From IMG/VR virus record IMGVR_UViG_3300044213_000047, positions 1-52,837 of that record: a stretch of DNA of 52,837 bases; one strand, 5' to 3'. Source of the DNA: a virus. Below the pieces are notes generated by a model. The model did no database searches and was not told the DNA's origin. It worked only from the letters and a program-made list of their open reading frames with translations. The position numbers and the translations under genes are program-made. Positions 51,288 to 52,837 of the stretch are shown here, in pieces (positions within the stretch are counted from its first letter, which is position 1; the number at the start of each line of letters is the position of its first letter).

Positions 51288-51872
51288 TTAACTGTTAGCA
51301 AGAACTGCGTTGTCGTTAGCGTTAGTACCAGCTTGAGCTGGAGTAGCTTTAACAGCAACTAGAGTCTCAGACTTGTGGCGAACGTTACCGTTAGCATCAG
51401 TATAAGAGATGTAAGTATTCCAACCTGGAGTCTTCAGACCACGAGCACGGTTAGCAGCAACAGTAGCTTCATTAGTGTCTTCCAAGTATAAACCACGACC
51501 ATTGTAGTTGTGATCAAACCCTTGATTAGCAGCACCAGTAGATTGAAGAATCTGTGCGCCAATGCCAGCAGAAGTTAAATTAATCTTACCAGTTGCGCCA
51601 CCAGCGATTGCGTCAGCTTGAGTGTCATATAAAGCAATATGACCGCTGTCGTTACGGTGAACGTAATAAGTAGTACCATCTGTCAAACCACCAATAGCTG
51701 TTCCGCCATTTACAGAGTAAACAACTTCAGTACCAGTTGGGAAGTCAGTGCTTGCGCCAAGCAAGCTGATTGTTTCTGCAGTAGTGTCAACTTGAGTGCT
51801 GTCAAAAACTGCTTTTCTTGCGACGAACTTTGGCTTACCAGCTAAGTTGTCTGTTTTATTCCATAGTGCCAT
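51288..51872 (-). CDS. probable virion structural protein
   Basis: The 194-residue protein begins MALWNKTDNLAGKPKFVARK and has beta-rich Ig-like stretches (GTEVVYSVNGGTAIGGLTDG, TYYVHRNDSGHIALYDT) and GYNTYISYTDANG-like C-terminal strands. Its start and end resemble structural proteins of cyanophage-type myoviruses. Decoration of capsid or tail is likely; no exact name. Confidence 0.72.
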   Translation of the reverse strand: MALWNKTDNLAGKPKFVARKAVFDSTQVDTTAETISLLGASTDFPTGTEVVYSVNGGTAIGGLTDGTTYYVHRNDSGHIALYDTQADAIAGGATGKINLTSAGIGAQILQSTGAANQGFDHNYNGRGLYLEDTNEATVAANRARGLKTPGWNTYISYTDANGNVRHKSETLVAVKATPAQAGTNANDNAVLANS

Positions 51873-51887
51873 TTTAATCTCCTTTGA

Positions 51888-52837
51888 TTACTTGTTTGTG
51901 TTTGGCAAATGTAGTTTATAACCAGAATAGTCTGCATACGTTTTCTTTTTCGCAGCAGTTGATCCCTTCTGTCTAGCTCCCGAACCAGCACCCTTTGGTC
52001 TACCACGACCACGCTTCTCAGTAGAAGCTGGTTTAGTAGCTGGCTTATCATCATCTTCGTCATCATCATCACCTTGGTATGAACTACCATATGTTCCAAT
52101 GTGGCGTCTAACTCCTGGAGAAACTTGGATTGTCTTGCCTTCTCGTAGAGTATTTATAAAATCTAAAAATGAAACTGATTCCTTCTTAAGTTTCTTAGCT
52201 TTTTCCCACTTCTCATCATGTGGTTTATCACCAGCAGCATTTACTTTGTTAGTATCAACTGGACCAGTTTGTTTCAATTCTTCTTTAACAGTAGACTGAG
52301 TAGTTTTAATTACACCACCTTTAGCCTTGGCAGCAACAGATGCCTTTAGTTTATCGTAGTTGACAAGAGCTGCTTTTAATTTCTCAGCAGCAGTTGTTTC
52401 TTCTAAAGAAGTATGTACCTTGAATTTGTGAACAGTACTGTCTGATGGGTTGTATGGGTTGTGAGTAACTTTAACGTGGACTTCTTTACCATCGTTCTTT
52501 AAAACTTTACCATGGTGCTTGTCGCCAGAACCTTGACCATAGAAGTCCATCTCATTACCAACATGCATATGTTTAGCCATGTCTGGGTGCATTCTACCAT
52601 GCATTGCCATTTCGCGATGATTAGCTTCGTCTAAGTGTTCAACTTCTTCATTCATAGTGTGATGAGGAACTTTAGTTTTCATTGCACCATGGTGATCAGC
52701 TGATTGAAAGTGAACATCATCACCTCTGCGATAAGCACCCCAGTGGTGTCCAGTTTCATCTTTAAAGTGGTGTTCCTGACCATCTTTCAATTTAGCAATT
52801 GCTTGGTGGTGTTCTGGGTGTAGAGGAATAGAAAAGT
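51888..52837 (-). CDS. His-rich protein, 5' end beyond the window
   Basis: The reading frame is open to the window edge, so the N-terminus is missing. The visible 316 residues start IPLHPEHHQAIAKLKDG, are rich in His and Lys, and contain two beta-like modules (ETGHHWGAYRRGDDVHFQSA, NEMDFYGQGSGDKHHGKV). A helical part, an acidic run (DDDDEDDDK) and a basic AT-hook-like stretch (KRGRGRPKGAGS) follow. The AT-hook may bind DNA. Proximity to virion genes suggests packaging or a capsid role. Confidence 0.7.
   Translation of the reverse strand, partial: FSIPLHPEHHQAIAKLKDGQEHHFKDETGHHWGAYRRGDDVHFQSADHHGAMKTKVPHHTMNEEVEHLDEANHREMAMHGRMHPDMAKHMHVGNEMDFYGQGSGDKHHGKVLKNDGKEVHVKVTHNPYNPSDSTVHKFKVHTSLEETTAAEKLKAALVNYDKLKASVAAKAKGGVIKTTQSTVKEELKQTGPVDTNKVNAAGDKPHDEKWEKAKKLKKESVSFLDFINTLREGKTIQVSPGVRRHIGTYGSSYQGDDDDEDDDKPATKPASTEKRGRGRPKGAGSGARQKGSTAAKKKTYADYSGYKLHLPNTNK

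Overview
The window looks like about 53 kb of a large tailed phage (T4-like myovirus) infecting a Gram-negative host. The evidence is a T4-type RNase H, a gp61-like primase, a DsbA-like protein, a GroES-like gp31 analogue, NrdA/NrdB, ThyX, dCMP deaminase, a GIY-YIG endonuclease of the Seg type, an HNH homing endonuclease, a spanin pair, and many very small genes joined by ATGA or TAATG overlaps. Essentially every gene and tRNA lies on the minus strand, so transcription runs from high to low coordinates. The exact host cannot be read from the sequence.

Layout from high to low coordinates. 52837-50279: virion-associated or conserved myovirus proteins. 50276-49246: spanins and a coiled-coil membrane protein. 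49186-42132: replication and nucleotide metabolism (primase, VWA protein, ThyX, a NrdA split in two by an HNH gene and two small genes, a 2OG oxygenase, NrdB). 41951-39330: GIY-YIG protein, membrane proteins, another oxygenase. 39376-31033: a compact operon of CsgF, CsgG, a curlin-repeat protein, a FecR-domain protein, a second larger curlin-repeat protein, a secreted NUC1-type nuclease, a lipoprotein, two small proteins and a CHASE2 membrane adenylate/guanylate cyclase. This looks like a phage-borne curli (type VIII secretion) amyloid system with its own sensor-type cyclase and is the most striking feature of the window.

30976-22721: small early genes, two alpha/beta hydrolases around a class IV aminotransferase, a conserved T4-like block (RNase H and neighbours), a secreted small protein, dCMP deaminase and an A-type Fe-S carrier. 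22703-15773: a tRNA array of about 30 genes covering all 20 amino acids, with a possible amber-suppressor tRNA, an initiator-like cloverleaf, decayed tRNAs, three structured inserts bounded by inverted repeats that include tRNA CCA ends, and an attenuator-like switch at its head. A few protein genes (metallophosphatase, GroES-like, glycosyltransferase) sit inside it. 15759-8576: an enzyme cassette with a DUF3050 haem-oxygenase-like protein, a B12-type radical SAM enzyme, a YkuK-like RNase H fold, several 2OG oxygenases and a CmoA-like double methyltransferase. 8551-20: mostly small conserved phage genes, including a rubrerythrin-rubredoxin pair, an SGNH hydrolase and a 2H phosphoesterase resembling the anti-CBASS protein Acb1.

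Nine sigma70-like promoters were found, all with exactly 17 bp between the -35 and -10 boxes; most have -35 TTGACA. Several lie just downstream of a hairpin built on CCCTAC/GTAGGG-type arms. All functional calls were made by eye from motifs and remembered family features; no database search was run.
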